This document shows positions 1-8,605 of a DNA stretch of 64,000 nucleotides, piece by piece; position 1 is the first letter of the stretch; every line of letters starts with the position of its first letter. Source of the DNA: Pedobacter cryophilus (GTDB taxonomy: Bacteria; Bacteroidota; Bacteroidia; Sphingobacteriales; Sphingobacteriaceae). The stretch spans positions 62,012-126,011 of the forward strand of contig NZ_SWBP01000003.1 of the NCBI RefSeq assembly GCF_005116455.1. The letters are read 5' to 3'. The notes under the pieces were generated by a model, which saw nothing but the letters and a program-made list of their open reading frames with translations, was not told the DNA's origin and did not search any database. The position numbers and the translations under genes are program-made.

Positions 1-52
1 GCTCTAATTTCAAATAATTTTTAAATCCTTTTTTAGCTGAAACCCAATCCAC
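1..52 (-). CDS. xerD: XerD-like tyrosine recombinase, N-terminal fragment cut by the window edge
   Basis: Reading the minus strand from position 52, a GTG codon opens a frame beginning VDWVSAKKGFKNYLKLE, which resembles the N-terminal SAM-like core-binding domain of Bacteroidota XerD (usual form MNW..xxGFKxYLKLE). XerD resolves chromosome dimers at dif with XerC. Only about 17 residues are inside the window, so no catalytic residue is visible. There is no ATG in frame just upstream, so the start is probably GTG. It is divergent from aroQ, an arrangement I recall for this phylum. The call is tentative because the visible part is short. Confidence 0.5.
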   Translation of the reverse strand, partial: MDWVSAKKGFKNYLKLE

Positions 53-75
53 TTTATCTTTTGAAATTTTAAGGT

Positions 76-83
76 TATGTTTG
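76..83 (+). promoter_or_regulatory. Candidate -7 box TATGTTTG before aroQ
   Basis: The octamer fits the Bacteroidota -7 consensus TAnnTTTG. A weak TTTA lies at 53-56, 19 nt upstream, where TTTG is expected. The box overlaps the ATG at 77, which argues that this ATG is not the start of aroQ and that the ATG at 89 is. The transcript would then be almost leaderless. Confidence 0.35.
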
Positions 84-88
84 AATGC

Positions 89-505
89 ATGAAGATACAA
101 ATTATCAACGGTCCCAACTTAAATTTACTTGGAAAACGCGAACCTGGTATTTACGGAAGTGAAGGTTTTGAAACTTTTTTTGAAGAATTAAAAGCAAAAT
201 ATTCTCAAATAGAATTGAGTTATTACCAAAGTAATGTGGAGGGAGAAATCATCAACAAATTACATGAAGTTGGTTTTGAATTCGATGGAATAATTATAAA
301 TGCAGGTGCTTATACGCATACTTCAGTAGCTATTGCCGATGCTGTTGCGGGTATTAAAACTCCTGTAATTGAAGTTCATATTTCTAATGTTTATGCAAGA
401 GAAGAATTTCGTCACCACAGTATGATGGCTAAAAACTGCAAAGGGATTATTACTGGTTTTGGATTAAAATCTTACGAATTGGGGTTGTTGAGCTTTATGG
501 GATAG
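89..505 (+). CDS. aroQ: 3-dehydroquinate dehydratase, type II
   Basis: This 138-residue cytosolic enzyme dehydrates 3-dehydroquinate to 3-dehydroshikimate in the shikimate pathway. The N-terminus IIINGPNLNLLGKREPGIYG carries the family signature with the catalytic Tyr. INAGAYTHTSVAIADA and IEVHISNVYAREEFRHHS supply the substrate-binding Asn, His and Ser/Arg residues. Length matches the dodecameric type II family (about 140-150). A frame-extending ATG at 77 would add MFEC, but MKIQIINGPNLN at 89 fits the family and a promoter box overlaps the upstream ATG. The gene is divergent from the XerD-like fragment and no operon partner follows; a repeat field separates it from the next gene. Confidence 0.95.
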   Translation: MKIQIINGPNLNLLGKREPGIYGSEGFETFFEELKAKYSQIELSYYQSNVEGEIINKLHEVGFEFDGIIINAGAYTHTSVAIADAVAGIKTPVIEVHISNVYAREEFRHHSMMAKNCKGIITGFGLKSYELGLLSFMG

Positions 506-511
506 TCTTTT

Positions 512-715
512 TATAAAACCACAGAGAAACAGAGAAATTTCACAGAGTTTGCAGAGAGAAATCCCTGAAATCCTTATAATCCGTGTTAAAAATCTCGTCA
601 GATTAGCGTTAATTAGTGAAATCGTTTAAATCTGTGTAAAAAAACTTGTAATTTGTGCTCATATTATCGCCACCCAGCATTCGATTAATTTGTGAAATTC
701 GTGGCTAAAAACCTT
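512..715. repeat. Intergenic repeat field, copy 1
   Basis: The whole gap between aroQ and the glycosyltransferase is low-complexity repeat. It contains an AACCACAGAG-type block at about 516-556, a GAAATCCTTATAATCCGTGTT block at about 569-589, and a CCAGCATTCG...GTGAAATTCGTGG block at about 673-705. Related blocks recur at 7111-7385, and the first recurs inverted at about 10872-10925. No reading frame is present. Such phrases are common in Bacteroidota intergenic DNA; their function is unknown. Confidence 0.7.
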
Positions 716-717
716 TC

Positions 718-1734
718 TTAATCCAGCTCACTAAATTTCCTCTTCCCGTTCACAAAATACTTCCAAACTATGCTCTGTTGATACATTCCCGTTAAGTTTG
801 GCTGGGCTGATATATCTTTATTGTACTTTATTTTTTTATCCCACAATGCTTTTATAACATGCTGGTGGGCTTTAGAAATGGCCATTGCATTTTTCCATTT
901 TCCTTCAGAGGCGAACTTTAAGAGGGCTAAAAGATCGAGGCAAAACCTTAAAGGAATTAAAAAATTAGCTCTTTTTGGTTCAATGTTTTTCTTAATAAGG
1001 TAATGATTATTTCTAAAATTAAGATAAGTTTTAAACGGACTTTCGGCATTTAAGGTGCCACCACCCACATGATAAATTGTAGAAGCCCCACAATACATCA
1101 CTTTATAACCTAAGTTTTTTACTCGCCAACACAAATCAATTTCTTCCATGTGAGCAAAAAAGTTTTCATCTAAGCCATTTACTCTTTTCCAAACAGATGA
1201 TTTGATAAATAAAGCACAACCTGCTGCCCAAAAAATCTCTTTATTTCCATCATATTGTCCTTTATCTTCTTCAACGGTATCAAAAATTCTTCCCCGGCAA
1301 AAAGGATAAGCTAAATAATCTATAAAACAACCGGCTGCTCCAGCGTATTCAAAATGGCTGCGTCTTAAAAATGATTTAATTTTTGGTTGTGCTATCGCAA
1401 TTTGCTCATCTGTTTCCATTAAATCAATAACGGGCTGAATCCAGTTTGGAGTAACTTCTACATCAGAGTTTAATAGAATAAAATAATCAGCATCAACCTG
1501 GCTTAAAACTTTGTTATAACCTTCGGCAAAACCAAAGTTTTTTTCATTTCTGATGACTTTTACTAAAGGATAATGATCATTTAAATAGTTTAAAGATTCA
1601 TCGGTAGAGTCGTTATCTCCAACAATGATTTCCAAATTTGGGTAATCAGTATTAAAAACCGACGGAAGAAACTGCTCTAAATATTTTTGGCCGTTCCAGT
1701 TTAAAATAACAATGGCAACTTTAGGGCTATTCAT
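718..1734 (-). CDS. Family 2 glycosyltransferase
   Basis: This 338-residue protein has a GT-A fold N-terminus (VAIVILNWNGQKYLEQFLPSV), the nucleotide-sugar region IIVGDNDSTDES and an acidic motif LLNSDVEVTPNW that should bind the metal and nucleotide sugar. HMEEIDLCWRVKNLGYKV is the usual acceptor-side ED motif. It most resembles the GT2 rhamnosyltransferase or WcaA-like group acting on cell-surface glycans at the cytoplasmic membrane. The donor sugar cannot be read from sequence. Its start overlaps the end of the upstream LpxL-type acyltransferase gene by 8 nt, so the two are very probably co-transcribed and translationally coupled, which suggests a role in lipid A or envelope glycan synthesis. 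Confidence 0.85.
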   Translation of the reverse strand: MNSPKVAIVILNWNGQKYLEQFLPSVFNTDYPNLEIIVGDNDSTDESLNYLNDHYPLVKVIRNEKNFGFAEGYNKVLSQVDADYFILLNSDVEVTPNWIQPVIDLMETDEQIAIAQPKIKSFLRRSHFEYAGAAGCFIDYLAYPFCRGRIFDTVEEDKGQYDGNKEIFWAAGCALFIKSSVWKRVNGLDENFFAHMEEIDLCWRVKNLGYKVMYCGASTIYHVGGGTLNAESPFKTYLNFRNNHYLIKKNIEPKRANFLIPLRFCLDLLALLKFASEGKWKNAMAISKAHQHVIKALWDKKIKYNKDISAQPNLTGMYQQSIVWKYFVNGKRKFSELD

Positions 1735-2611
1735 TAACTTTTTGAGGTTTATATTTCCATCTTTTATGAGACCAAAGCCAATAAGCTGGTTCTTGGTTAA
1801 TTCTGTCTTCTAACAAAGAAACATGTTTTTTAGTAATTTCTAAATCAGCAGTTTCAGCAGGGTTTTCACAAACACTTTTAAAATCGCAAGAGTAATATCC
1901 TCTTTTTACTCGTCTGATATCACAAAAAACAACTGGAAAATTGGTTGATTTGGCTATTTTCTCTAAACCAACAAATACCGAAGTAGGTTGATTTAAAAAT
2001 TGAATCCAATCTTGTGCGTCTCCATGTGCCGGAGTTTGATCAGATGCAAATACTGTTGCGGTGAGTTCGCTTTTACGTTTTACTATTTCTCTTAAAGCCA
2101 ATTTCATCCTAATCATTAGCGTTCCGCTTTTTTCCCTGGCTTTTTTAAAGAAATCGTCAAAATCTTCATTATTCATGGGTTTATAAATAATTAAAGGTTT
2201 CGCTTTTAATGTTAAAGGGGTAACAACGGTGTTCCATTCCCAATTTCCATAATGTCCAACAGCAATAAGATAACTTTTATTCTGACTTTCGTATTTATCT
2301 ATTAAATCTTTATTGGTTAAGCTGTATCGTTTTTGTAGAAATTGAGGAGATGCCGAAAGCATTTTTATGGTCTCTACCATTAAATCTGCCAAATAACTGA
2401 AATATGTTTTTTCGATGGATCTTAATTCTTCCTCACTTTTTAGCGGAAAAGAGTTCTTAAGATTATCAAACACCACATTTCTTCTGTATTTGATAACATA
2501 GAATAAAATAAAGAAAATAAAATCTGAAAGAATATAGAGCAAGCCGAGTGGAAGTAGAGAAATAAGGTATAAAAAAAATATAGCTACTTTAGAAAGCCCT
2601 TTATTTATCAT
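1727..2611 (-). CDS. LpxL/HtrB-type lipid A acyltransferase
   Basis: This 294-residue inner-membrane protein has a hydrophobic N-terminal anchor (VAIFFLYLISLLPLGLLYILSDFIFFILFYVI). The NWEWN stretch inside VGHYGNWEWNTVV resembles the H-x4-E/D acyltransferase motif. PLIIYKPMNNEDFDDFFKKAR and FASDQTPAHGDAQDWIQFLNQPT are typical of Bacteroidota LpxL/LpxM homologues, which add a secondary acyl chain to lipid A. I start it at the ATG at 2611 (MINKGLSKV). An upstream ATG at 2638 would add nine residues, but it lies inside a TATGTTTG promoter-like box. It is divergent from the WbqC gene. Confidence 0.85.
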   Translation of the reverse strand: MINKGLSKVAIFFLYLISLLPLGLLYILSDFIFFILFYVIKYRRNVVFDNLKNSFPLKSEEELRSIEKTYFSYLADLMVETIKMLSASPQFLQKRYSLTNKDLIDKYESQNKSYLIAVGHYGNWEWNTVVTPLTLKAKPLIIYKPMNNEDFDDFFKKAREKSGTLMIRMKLALREIVKRKSELTATVFASDQTPAHGDAQDWIQFLNQPTSVFVGLEKIAKSTNFPVVFCDIRRVKRGYYSCDFKSVCENPAETADLEITKKHVSLLEDRINQEPAYWLWSHKRWKYKPQKVNE

Positions 2612-2650
2612 TAATTTCGAGGAATTATTTGCAAACATAAAAATTTTGAA

Positions 2651-3262
2651 ATGGAAAAAGGTGCTGTACTTCCTTTGTTTTATCTTCCCAATGTAGAATT
2701 TTTTAAAAATCTATATCAGTATAAAGATCTTGGCCTATTTATAGAAAAGCAAGAGCATTATCCTAAGCAAACTTTTAGAAACAGAACATCTATTGCGGGG
2801 CCTAATGGGCAATTAGATTTAACAGTGCCTGTACAAAAAGGTAGTAATGCCCGTACCGCATTTAAAGATGTAAGGATTAGTAATGAAGATAAATGGCAAC
2901 GTATTCACTGGTTAAGTTTAGAAACCAGTTACAGAAGTTCGGCTTATTTTGAGTTTTATGAAGATGCTTTTGCACCATTTTACCATAAAAAGTATGATTT
3001 TTTGTTTGATTATAATTTAGAGCTTTTACAAGTGATTTTAAAGCTTTTAAAAATGCCTGTAGCTTTTGAACTCACTAAAACTTATGAAAAAGAGTATGAA
3101 AATTTTACAGACTTAAGATCGGCTATTACTCCCAATAAAGGTTCTGATTACCAAAATAAGAAGTATTTTCAGGTTTTTGAAGATAGAAATGGATATATCA
3201 ATAATATTAGTATTGTAGATTTATTGTTTAACCAAGGTCCGCAAGCGGTGAGGTTTTTTTAA
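2651..3262 (+). CDS. WbqC-like family protein
   Basis: This 203-residue cytosolic protein matches the WbqC family. The N-terminal LPLFYLPNVEFFKNLYQYKDLGLFIEKQEHYPKQTFRNRT and the central LTVPVQKG and SLETSYRSSAYFEFYED segments are the conserved blocks. WbqC-type proteins are found near polysaccharide genes and in Bacteroidota near signal peptidase genes; their biochemical role is not settled, so no reaction is proposed. It has no signal peptide or membrane segment. The start ATG lies 12 nt from the longest possible start of the divergent acyltransferase, so the promoters must overlap. Confidence 0.8.
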   Translation: MEKGAVLPLFYLPNVEFFKNLYQYKDLGLFIEKQEHYPKQTFRNRTSIAGPNGQLDLTVPVQKGSNARTAFKDVRISNEDKWQRIHWLSLETSYRSSAYFEFYEDAFAPFYHKKYDFLFDYNLELLQVILKLLKMPVAFELTKTYEKEYENFTDLRSAITPNKGSDYQNKKYFQVFEDRNGYINNISIVDLLFNQGPQAVRFF

Positions 3263-3306
3263 TTACTTTATTTATATTCAATCCATTACATTTCAGCTTT
3301 CTAATT

Positions 3307-4449
3307 ATGAAATTTACACTTCCTATTATAGGTACTCATCGCATTAGCATCACACAGCCTAAAAGAAAAAGTGAGCCAGGTAAAGTGCCAGGTTCATTTG
3401 AGATCAATGAAACTGCTATGCCCAGTAAAATGTCGGTGTATTCTTATGAAGCTTTGGCTTTAGACGAATTTAAAACCAACGATATAAAAGAGGCTATTAA
3501 GTTTATGGATCAATTTCCAGATAGAACGCATTGGTTGGATGTACAGGGTTTAGGAACCCAAGAAGTATTAGATTTTATTAAAGAAAAATACAACATCAAT
3601 TCTTTGGTGATGGAAGATATTGTGAATACTTACCAACGCCCAAAAAATGAAGAATACGGTCATTATCTATTTGTAATTAGCCGAATGATTGAGCTGAGTA
3701 AAGGTTTACAGCTTAAAAATGAACAGCTTTCTTTTTTGCTTTTTGATAATCTTTTGATCAGTTTTCAGGAAGATGACGATGATGTTTTAGAGCCTGTAAG
3801 AACCCGTTTGCGCAAAAATGTAAATGGTAATATGAGGAAATTAGGTCCTTCTTATATGATTTACGCTTTAATGGATACCGTGATAGATCATTATTTTACC
3901 ATTGTGAATAGATTGGGCGATGAATTAGAAATTGTAGAAGATCATCTTTATCAAAAACCACGAAAATTATTAATGTACCGCATTCAAGGCGTCAAAAAAT
4001 TAATGATTACGATGCGAAGAGCGGCTTGGCCTGAGCGAGATAAAATAAACGATTTTTTACGCTCCACCAATCCTTTAATCCATCAAGAAACTAAAGTATT
4101 CTTTAGAGATGCCTATGACCATAGCATTCAAATTATAGATTTGATAGAAAGTATGCGGGAAACGGCTACCAGTTTGCTTGATTTATACCTTTCGCTCATG
4201 AGTAATAAAATGAACGAAGTGATGAAAACCCTCACTATAATTTCGGCCATATTTATTCCATTAACCTTTATTGTAGGTGTTTACGGAATGAATTTCGCTA
4301 ACCAAGACCCCGTAACAGGTGCGATTTTAGAGAACAATATGCCCGAATTGTATCATCCAAATGGCTATTTATATGTTTTAGGAGTAATGCTGTTTATTGT
4401 GGTGGCTCAAATTTGGTATTTTGTGAGAAGAGGTTGGTTTGGGGATTAG
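3307..4449 (+). CDS. corA: CorA-type magnesium/cobalt channel
   Basis: This 380-residue inner-membrane protein belongs to the CorA family of pentameric divalent-cation channels. It has a long N-terminal cytoplasmic alpha/beta domain, a helical stalk, and two C-terminal membrane helices (MKTLTIISAIFIPLTFIVGVYG and YLYVLGVMLFIVVAQIWYFV). The selectivity loop YGMN follows the first helix, as required. The protein ends in a short basic tail (RRGWFGD). The next gene, after a repeat-filled gap, is MgtE, an unrelated magnesium channel. No Mg-sensing leader is evident in the 44-nt gap upstream. Confidence 0.93.
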   Translation: MKFTLPIIGTHRISITQPKRKSEPGKVPGSFEINETAMPSKMSVYSYEALALDEFKTNDIKEAIKFMDQFPDRTHWLDVQGLGTQEVLDFIKEKYNINSLVMEDIVNTYQRPKNEEYGHYLFVISRMIELSKGLQLKNEQLSFLLFDNLLISFQEDDDDVLEPVRTRLRKNVNGNMRKLGPSYMIYALMDTVIDHYFTIVNRLGDELEIVEDHLYQKPRKLLMYRIQGVKKLMITMRRAAWPERDKINDFLRSTNPLIHQETKVFFRDAYDHSIQIIDLIESMRETATSLLDLYLSLMSNKMNEVMKTLTIISAIFIPLTFIVGVYGMNFANQDPVTGAILENNMPELYHPNGYLYVLGVMLFIVVAQIWYFVRRGWFGD

Positions 4450-4457
4450 TTGCTTTC

Positions 4458-4605
4458 AGTTGGTTGGTTGGTTGGTTGATTGGTTAGGTTTTTAGTCGGT
4501 TGTTTTTAGCAACATATGAAGTACCTAAACCTGATATAAGCGGATACCGGCCAATGAGCTTAAGGCCTGAAGGCGTATGAGCGTTTAGCAGGACTGCCTT
4601 TAAAA
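4458..4605. repeat. TTGG tetranucleotide run plus imperfect intergenic repeat element
   Basis: The gap before mgtE begins with about five TTGG units near 4460-4486. It continues with an element containing ACCGGCC, then GGCGTATGAGCGT near 4572-4584. The same element is found on the opposite strand at about 9520-9575, with conserved blocks ACCGGCC, GCCTG and GGCGTATGAGCGT in the same order. No gene is visible here. It looks like a dispersed REP-like repeat of this genome. Confidence 0.55.
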
Positions 4606-4706
4606 AAAGCGATGAACCTTGCTTTTCTAAAAACAGAAATCAATTTACTTAAATTAATATCCCAGATATTGCCCTTTCTTAATGGTTTTAATTTAATTTA
4701 GCTGCG

Positions 4707-6056
4707 ATGCAATCTTTTGAGCTAGATAAAACCGATATCCTAAAGATTAAACAAGCTTTAGAAGGAGAGGAGCATGATTTACTGCTGCTTTTAGAGGATT
4801 ACCATGCCTCAGAAATTGCCATCATTTTTGAATCTCTACCGCTAGAATCTCAAAAGAGAATTATCAATCTTTTACCAATAGATCTGGCCTCCGAAATTAT
4901 TTCGGAGATGAATCCGGAGGCGCATCCAGAGGAATTATTGATTGAATTAGAACCCGAAAGACGTCAGGAAATTGTTGAAGAATTAGATTATGATGATGCT
5001 GCGGATATCATTTCTCAAATGGATAAGGATGATCAGCATGAATTGCTGGAAGACTTAGACAAAGAAGATGCCTCTAACATCAGAAACCTTTTAACCTACC
5101 ACGAAGATACAGCCGGTGGTTTGATGAACACCCAGGTGATTAAGGTTAATTCGCAAATGTCTAAAAAACAGGCAATAGACCAAATCATTATTCAAAGTGA
5201 AGAAATTGAAGAATTTTACACCATTTATGTGGTAGATTCTGATGATGTTTTAATGGGAATAGTATCCTTAAAAGACATTATTAAATCTAAAGCCAACGCA
5301 ACAATTGCCGATTTGCTGAACGAAGATTTTGTGTATGTGAAGGCAGATGTGGATCAGGAAGAGGTAGCCGATTTAATTTCTCAGTATAATTTAACCAGTA
5401 TTCCGGTGGTTGATGCTAATATGAAATTGTTGGGGCGGGTAACCTTCGATGATGTAATTGACGTATTAGAGCAAGAAAGTACCGAGGATATGTTAAAAAT
5501 ATCTGGGGTTTCTGAAGATGAAGAATTGAGTGGTAACTGGGTGGAAGCGGTAAAATCTCGTTTGCCTTGGCTCATTTTAAATTTAGGAACAGCTTTTTTA
5601 GCTTCATCAGTCATTAGATATTTTGAACCTACCATGACTAAAATTGTGGTTTTGGCTGGTTACATGACCATTATTGCCGGTATGGGAGGTAATGCTGCTA
5701 CCCAAGCTTTGGCGGTTACCGTTAGAAGAATTACTTTAAGTGATTTAACAGATAACCAAGCTTATAAAACTGTATTAAAGGAACTTACTGTTGGTTTAAT
5801 TAATGGCGCTGTAAACGGTTTAATTGTTTTTGCCTTTGCCTATTTTTATGATGATAACCTGCTATTAGGTTTGGTAATTTTTATCGCCATGACAGGGAAT
5901 TTATTAATTGCAGGAGTCACCGGGGCAGGTATTCCTTTACTCTTAAAAAGAGTGGGGATAGACCCGGCAATTGCTTCATCTATCATTATTACCACTTTTA
6001 CAGATGTGTTTGGATTCTTACTTTTACTTGGTCTGGCCTCCAAATTATTATTATAA
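4707..6056 (+). CDS. mgtE: MgtE-type magnesium channel
   Basis: This 449-residue protein has the full MgtE architecture. An acidic N domain contains repeated motifs such as [27 protein letters not shown]. Two CBS domains follow (about 140-260; [13 protein letters not shown] and [12 protein letters not shown]). A connecting helix leads into five C-terminal membrane helices starting near [36 protein letters not shown]-type residues of the pore region are present as [20 protein letters not shown]. It imports Mg2+ and is gated by cytosolic Mg2+ through the N-CBS region. It sits downstream of corA but about 250 nt of repeat separates them, so they need not be one transcript. bioB follows 61 nt later. 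Confidence 0.95.
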   Translation: MQSFELDKTDILKIKQALEGEEHDLLLLLEDYHASEIAIIFESLPLESQKRIINLLPIDLASEIISEMNPEAHPEELLIELEPERRQEIVEELDYDDAADIISQMDKDDQHELLEDLDKEDASNIRNLLTYHEDTAGGLMNTQVIKVNSQMSKKQAIDQIIIQSEEIEEFYTIYVVDSDDVLMGIVSLKDIIKSKANATIADLLNEDFVYVKADVDQEEVADLISQYNLTSIPVVDANMKLLGRVTFDDVIDVLEQESTEDMLKISGVSEDEELSGNWVEAVKSRLPWLILNLGTAFLASSVIRYFEPTMTKIVVLAGYMTIIAGMGGNAATQALAVTVRRITLSDLTDNQAYKTVLKELTVGLINGAVNGLIVFAFAYFYDDNLLLGLVIFIAMTGNLLIAGVTGAGIPLLLKRVGIDPAIASSIIITTFTDVFGFLLLLGLASKLLL

Positions 6057-6073
6057 TTGCAAAGATTTAGTTG

Positions 6074-6096
6074 ATGGACTATCGACCATAGTCCAT
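6074..6096. promoter_or_regulatory. Perfect 9-bp inverted repeat in the bioB leader
   Basis: ATGGACTAT at 6074-6082 and ATAGTCCAT at 6088-6096 are perfect inverted copies separated by CGACC, lying 21 nt before the bioB ATG. There is no T-run, so it is not a standard terminator. It may be an operator or an RNA hairpin affecting bioB translation. Similar ACTATGG/CCATAGT phrases occur as dispersed repeats in Bacteroidota, which is the alternative. Confidence 0.4.
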
Positions 6097-6117
6097 GGAC
6101 CTTATAAAAAATACAAC

Positions 6118-7110
6118 ATGCAAACAAAACACAATTGGACAAAAGAAGAAATTCTGAACATATACAATAAGCCATTTTTAGATTTAGTATTTGAAGCAGC
6201 AACTGTACATCGTGAAAATAAAGATTACTCGGAGGTACAAATTAGCTCGTTAATTTCTATAAAAACTGGTGGTTGCCCTGAAGATTGTTCTTATTGTCCA
6301 CAAGCTGCCCGTTACCATACCGATGTGGAAGTGCAAGCCATGATGAAGGTTGATGAAGTGATTGAGATTGCGCAAAAAGCTAAAGATGGTGGAGCATCTA
6401 GATTATGTATGGGCGCTGCCTGGCGTGAAGTACGTGATAACCGTGATTTTGATAAAGTGATTGACATGGTTAAAGCTGTAAACGGAATGGATATGGAAGT
6501 TTGCTGTACTTTAGGAATGTTAAATGCTCACCAAGCACAACGTTTAGCTGATGCTGGTTTGTATGCTTACAACCATAATTTAGATACTTCAGAAGAGGAT
6601 TATAAGAGAATTATTTCTACCCGTACTTATGATGATAGATTAAAAACTATTGAAAATGTACGTAAAGCAAAATTAACGGTTTGTAGCGGTGGAATTATAG
6701 GCTTAGGTGAAACCGTGAATGATAGGGTAGCCATGTTAAGAGTTTTAGCTAATATGCCCCAACACCCAGAATCTGTTCCTGTAAATGCTTTAGTGCCCGT
6801 AAAAGGAACGCCATTAGCCGAGCAACCCCGAGTGCCAATTTGGGATATGGTGAGGATGATTGCCACTGCAAGAATTATAATGCCAAAAACCGCCGTACGT
6901 TTATCAGCAGGAAGAAATGAGATGAGTGTTTTAGACCAAGCTTTTTGTTTTATGGCAGGCGCAAACTCCATTTTCGCAGGAGATAAACTTTTAACCACTC
7001 CAAACCCCGAGTTTAAAGATGATATGGCCATGTTTGAATTATTAGGTTTAACTACTCGTAAAGCTTTTAAAAACGGCAGACCACAAGGAAAAGAAGAAGT
7101 AACTCAATAA
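6118..7110 (+). CDS. bioB: Biotin synthase
   Basis: This 330-residue radical-SAM enzyme inserts sulfur into dethiobiotin to form biotin. [10 protein letters not shown] gives the C-x3-C-x2-C triad (Cys53, Cys57, Cys60) for the SAM-binding [4Fe-4S] cluster. [31 protein letters not shown] and [12 protein letters not shown] are standard BioB blocks, and the last carries ligands associated with the auxiliary [2Fe-2S] cluster. [10 protein letters not shown] supplies the conserved Arg. I start it at the ATG at 6118 ([12 protein letters not shown]); the frame stays open upstream into mgtE, but that part has no BioB similarity. No other bio gene is adjacent. Confidence 0.96.
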   Translation: MQTKHNWTKEEILNIYNKPFLDLVFEAATVHRENKDYSEVQISSLISIKTGGCPEDCSYCPQAARYHTDVEVQAMMKVDEVIEIAQKAKDGGASRLCMGAAWREVRDNRDFDKVIDMVKAVNGMDMEVCCTLGMLNAHQAQRLADAGLYAYNHNLDTSEEDYKRIISTRTYDDRLKTIENVRKAKLTVCSGGIIGLGETVNDRVAMLRVLANMPQHPESVPVNALVPVKGTPLAEQPRVPIWDMVRMIATARIIMPKTAVRLSAGRNEMSVLDQAFCFMAGANSIFAGDKLLTTPNPEFKDDMAMFELLGLTTRKAFKNGRPQGKEEVTQ

Positions 7111-7385
7111 ACACGGAATAGAACACGAATTTCTCGAATTTCACTAATTAAAAACGAATTGGAACACGGATTTCACAGATTACACGGATTAATGTTGTGC
7201 TACTTTGTGAAATTTGTGTTTTTATAATACGTCCAGAATCTGTGAAATCCTTATCATCCGTGTCAAAAATGAAACATCCAGCATTAGTGCTCATTCGTGA
7301 AATTCATGTTAAAAATCTCCACTTAGAATCCGTGAAATCCTTATCATCCGTGTCAAAAAGAATAGTTTAAAATTTGTGTTAATTC
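7111..7385. repeat. Intergenic repeat field, copy 2, with a 35-bp direct repeat
   Basis: The gap between bioB and the GNAT gene is made of phrases such as GTGAAATCC, ATCCGTGTC and CACGGATTTCACAG. Positions 7235-7269 and 7325-7359 are direct repeats of 35 bp differing at one base (7241 T against 7331 C). Between them, CCAGCATTAGTGCTCATTCG matches a block at about 673-695. There is no reading frame. It is the same repeat family as at 512-715. Confidence 0.75.
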
Positions 7386-7406
7386 GTGTCACAAAAATCA
7401 TCTCTC

Positions 7407-7892
7407 ATGTTACACCTTATTCCCTTCACAAAAAATCATTATCAAACCCTAATTAACTGGATTATAGATGAAGAAATCCTACTTAAATTTGCAGGAATAG
7501 GCTTTCAATATCCATTAACCCAAGAACAATTAGATCAATACATTGCTAAATATCCTGATAGAAAACTTTATTTAGCTTTAGATGACCAAGAAAATCCGGT
7601 AGGCTATGGCGAAATTATACCGCAAGAAGAAAACTCTGCAAGGTTGGGGCATTTAATCATCGGCAAAAGCCAAAATAGAGGTTTAGGATTAGGACAAAAA
7701 TTAATACAAGCCTTAAATAATGAATCTAAAAGCCATTTGCAAATTAAAAATATGGATCTTTTTGTGTTGGATGGAAATACTCCGGCCATAAATTGTTATT
7801 TAAAAAGCGGATTCAATTTTATTCCAAACAACTTTTCTATTTCTTATAAAGACAAAACTTATCAAATTTTAAAAATGACAATAGTTTTGTAA
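7407..7892 (+). CDS. GNAT family N-acetyltransferase
   Basis: This 161-residue protein has a GNAT fold. The acetyl-CoA pyrophosphate-binding motif is in LGHLIIGKSQNRGLGLGQKLIQALNNES (Q/RxxGxG/A as QNRGLGLG). The C-terminal LFVLDGNTPAINCYLKSGFNFI is the usual motif B with the catalytic-side Asn and Tyr. It probably acetylates a small amine or a protein N-terminus; the substrate is unknown. A GTG at 7386 lies in frame but inside repeat DNA, so I prefer the ATG at 7407. It has no close operon partner. Confidence 0.8.
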   Translation: MLHLIPFTKNHYQTLINWIIDEEILLKFAGIGFQYPLTQEQLDQYIAKYPDRKLYLALDDQENPVGYGEIIPQEENSARLGHLIIGKSQNRGLGLGQKLIQALNNESKSHLQIKNMDLFVLDGNTPAINCYLKSGFNFIPNNFSISYKDKTYQILKMTIVL

Positions 7893-7954
7893 AATCAATT
7901 CTAATTTGACGGTCTGTAAACATAAGTTGAAACCCTTTGCTTTAGTTTTGTTTT

Positions 7955-8605
7955 ATGGAAAACGGCAAATTTCGTATCATTTATATTTATGACGCTTTAT
8001 GTGGTTGGTGCTATGGTTTTAGCCCGGTAATGAAGCATATTTATCAAAAATATCAAGACAACTTTACCTTTGAAGTGATCTCTGGCGGCATGGTTTTAGG
8101 CGAAAGAGCCGGACCTTTAAGTGGCATGGCTGATTTAATAAAAAGCCATTATCCAAGGGTAGAAGAAACTGCTGGAGTAGTATTTGGACAACCTTTTTTA
8201 AATGCTTTAGAAGAAGGAACAGCTTATTTTAGCTCAGAAAAACCATCTATTGCACTTTGTGTTTTTAAACATTATCTGCCAAATCAAGCCATACTTTTCG
8301 CTCATGATCTACAATCAGCCATTTATGAGCAAGGTTTAGATCTTTCTAAAGATGAAAACTATATCAGTTTAGCCTCAAAATACGGGATTAATGGCGATGA
8401 ATTTATTCAAAAGCTAAATACTGATGAATTTAAACAAGCCGCTTATTATGATTTTGCTTTAGCTCGTCAACTTCAGGCAACAGGTTATCCGGCAGCTTTT
8501 ATTAAAACTGGCGAACGTAACTTCCACATGATAGCCAAAGGTTTTGCTGATATAAAAACCATGGAATTACGTATTCAAAACGTACTTAAAGAAGTATCAG
8601 CATGA
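7955..8605 (+). CDS. DsbA family (FrnE-like) thioredoxin-fold protein
   Basis: This 216-residue protein has a thioredoxin fold with an N-terminal CGWCYGFSP redox motif (C-x2-C at about residues 16-19) and the helical insertion of the DsbA/FrnE group. The cis-Pro loop is GYPAAFIKTGE. There is no signal peptide, so it should act in the cytosol as a thiol oxidoreductase or isomerase-like protein. Its stop overlaps the start of the next gene by 4 nt (ATGA), so the two are translationally coupled. A TAGTTTTG box at 7943-7950 matches the -7 consensus just before the ATG. Confidence 0.85.
   Translation: MENGKFRIIYIYDALCGWCYGFSPVMKHIYQKYQDNFTFEVISGGMVLGERAGPLSGMADLIKSHYPRVEETAGVVFGQPFLNALEEGTAYFSSEKPSIALCVFKHYLPNQAILFAHDLQSAIYEQGLDLSKDENYISLASKYGINGDEFIQKLNTDEFKQAAYYDFALARQLQATGYPAAFIKTGERNFHMIAKGFADIKTMELRIQNVLKEVSA

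Noticed and set aside
77-88. ATG at 77 as the start of aroQ
   Set aside because: The extra residues MFEC are not conserved and the ATG is inside a -7 promoter-like box.
4460-4486. TTGG run as a phase-variation tract
   Set aside because: It lies more than 200 nt from the next start codon and outside any gene or recognisable promoter, so no switching role can be supported.
6056-6117. BirA operator before bioB
   Set aside because: The inverted repeat does not resemble the known TTGTAA-type BirA site and no other bio gene follows.
7235-7359. Possible CRISPR array in the bioB-GNAT gap
   Set aside because: Only two full copies with a 55-bp gap, no spacer pattern, no cas genes, and the repeat belongs to a dispersed intergenic family.
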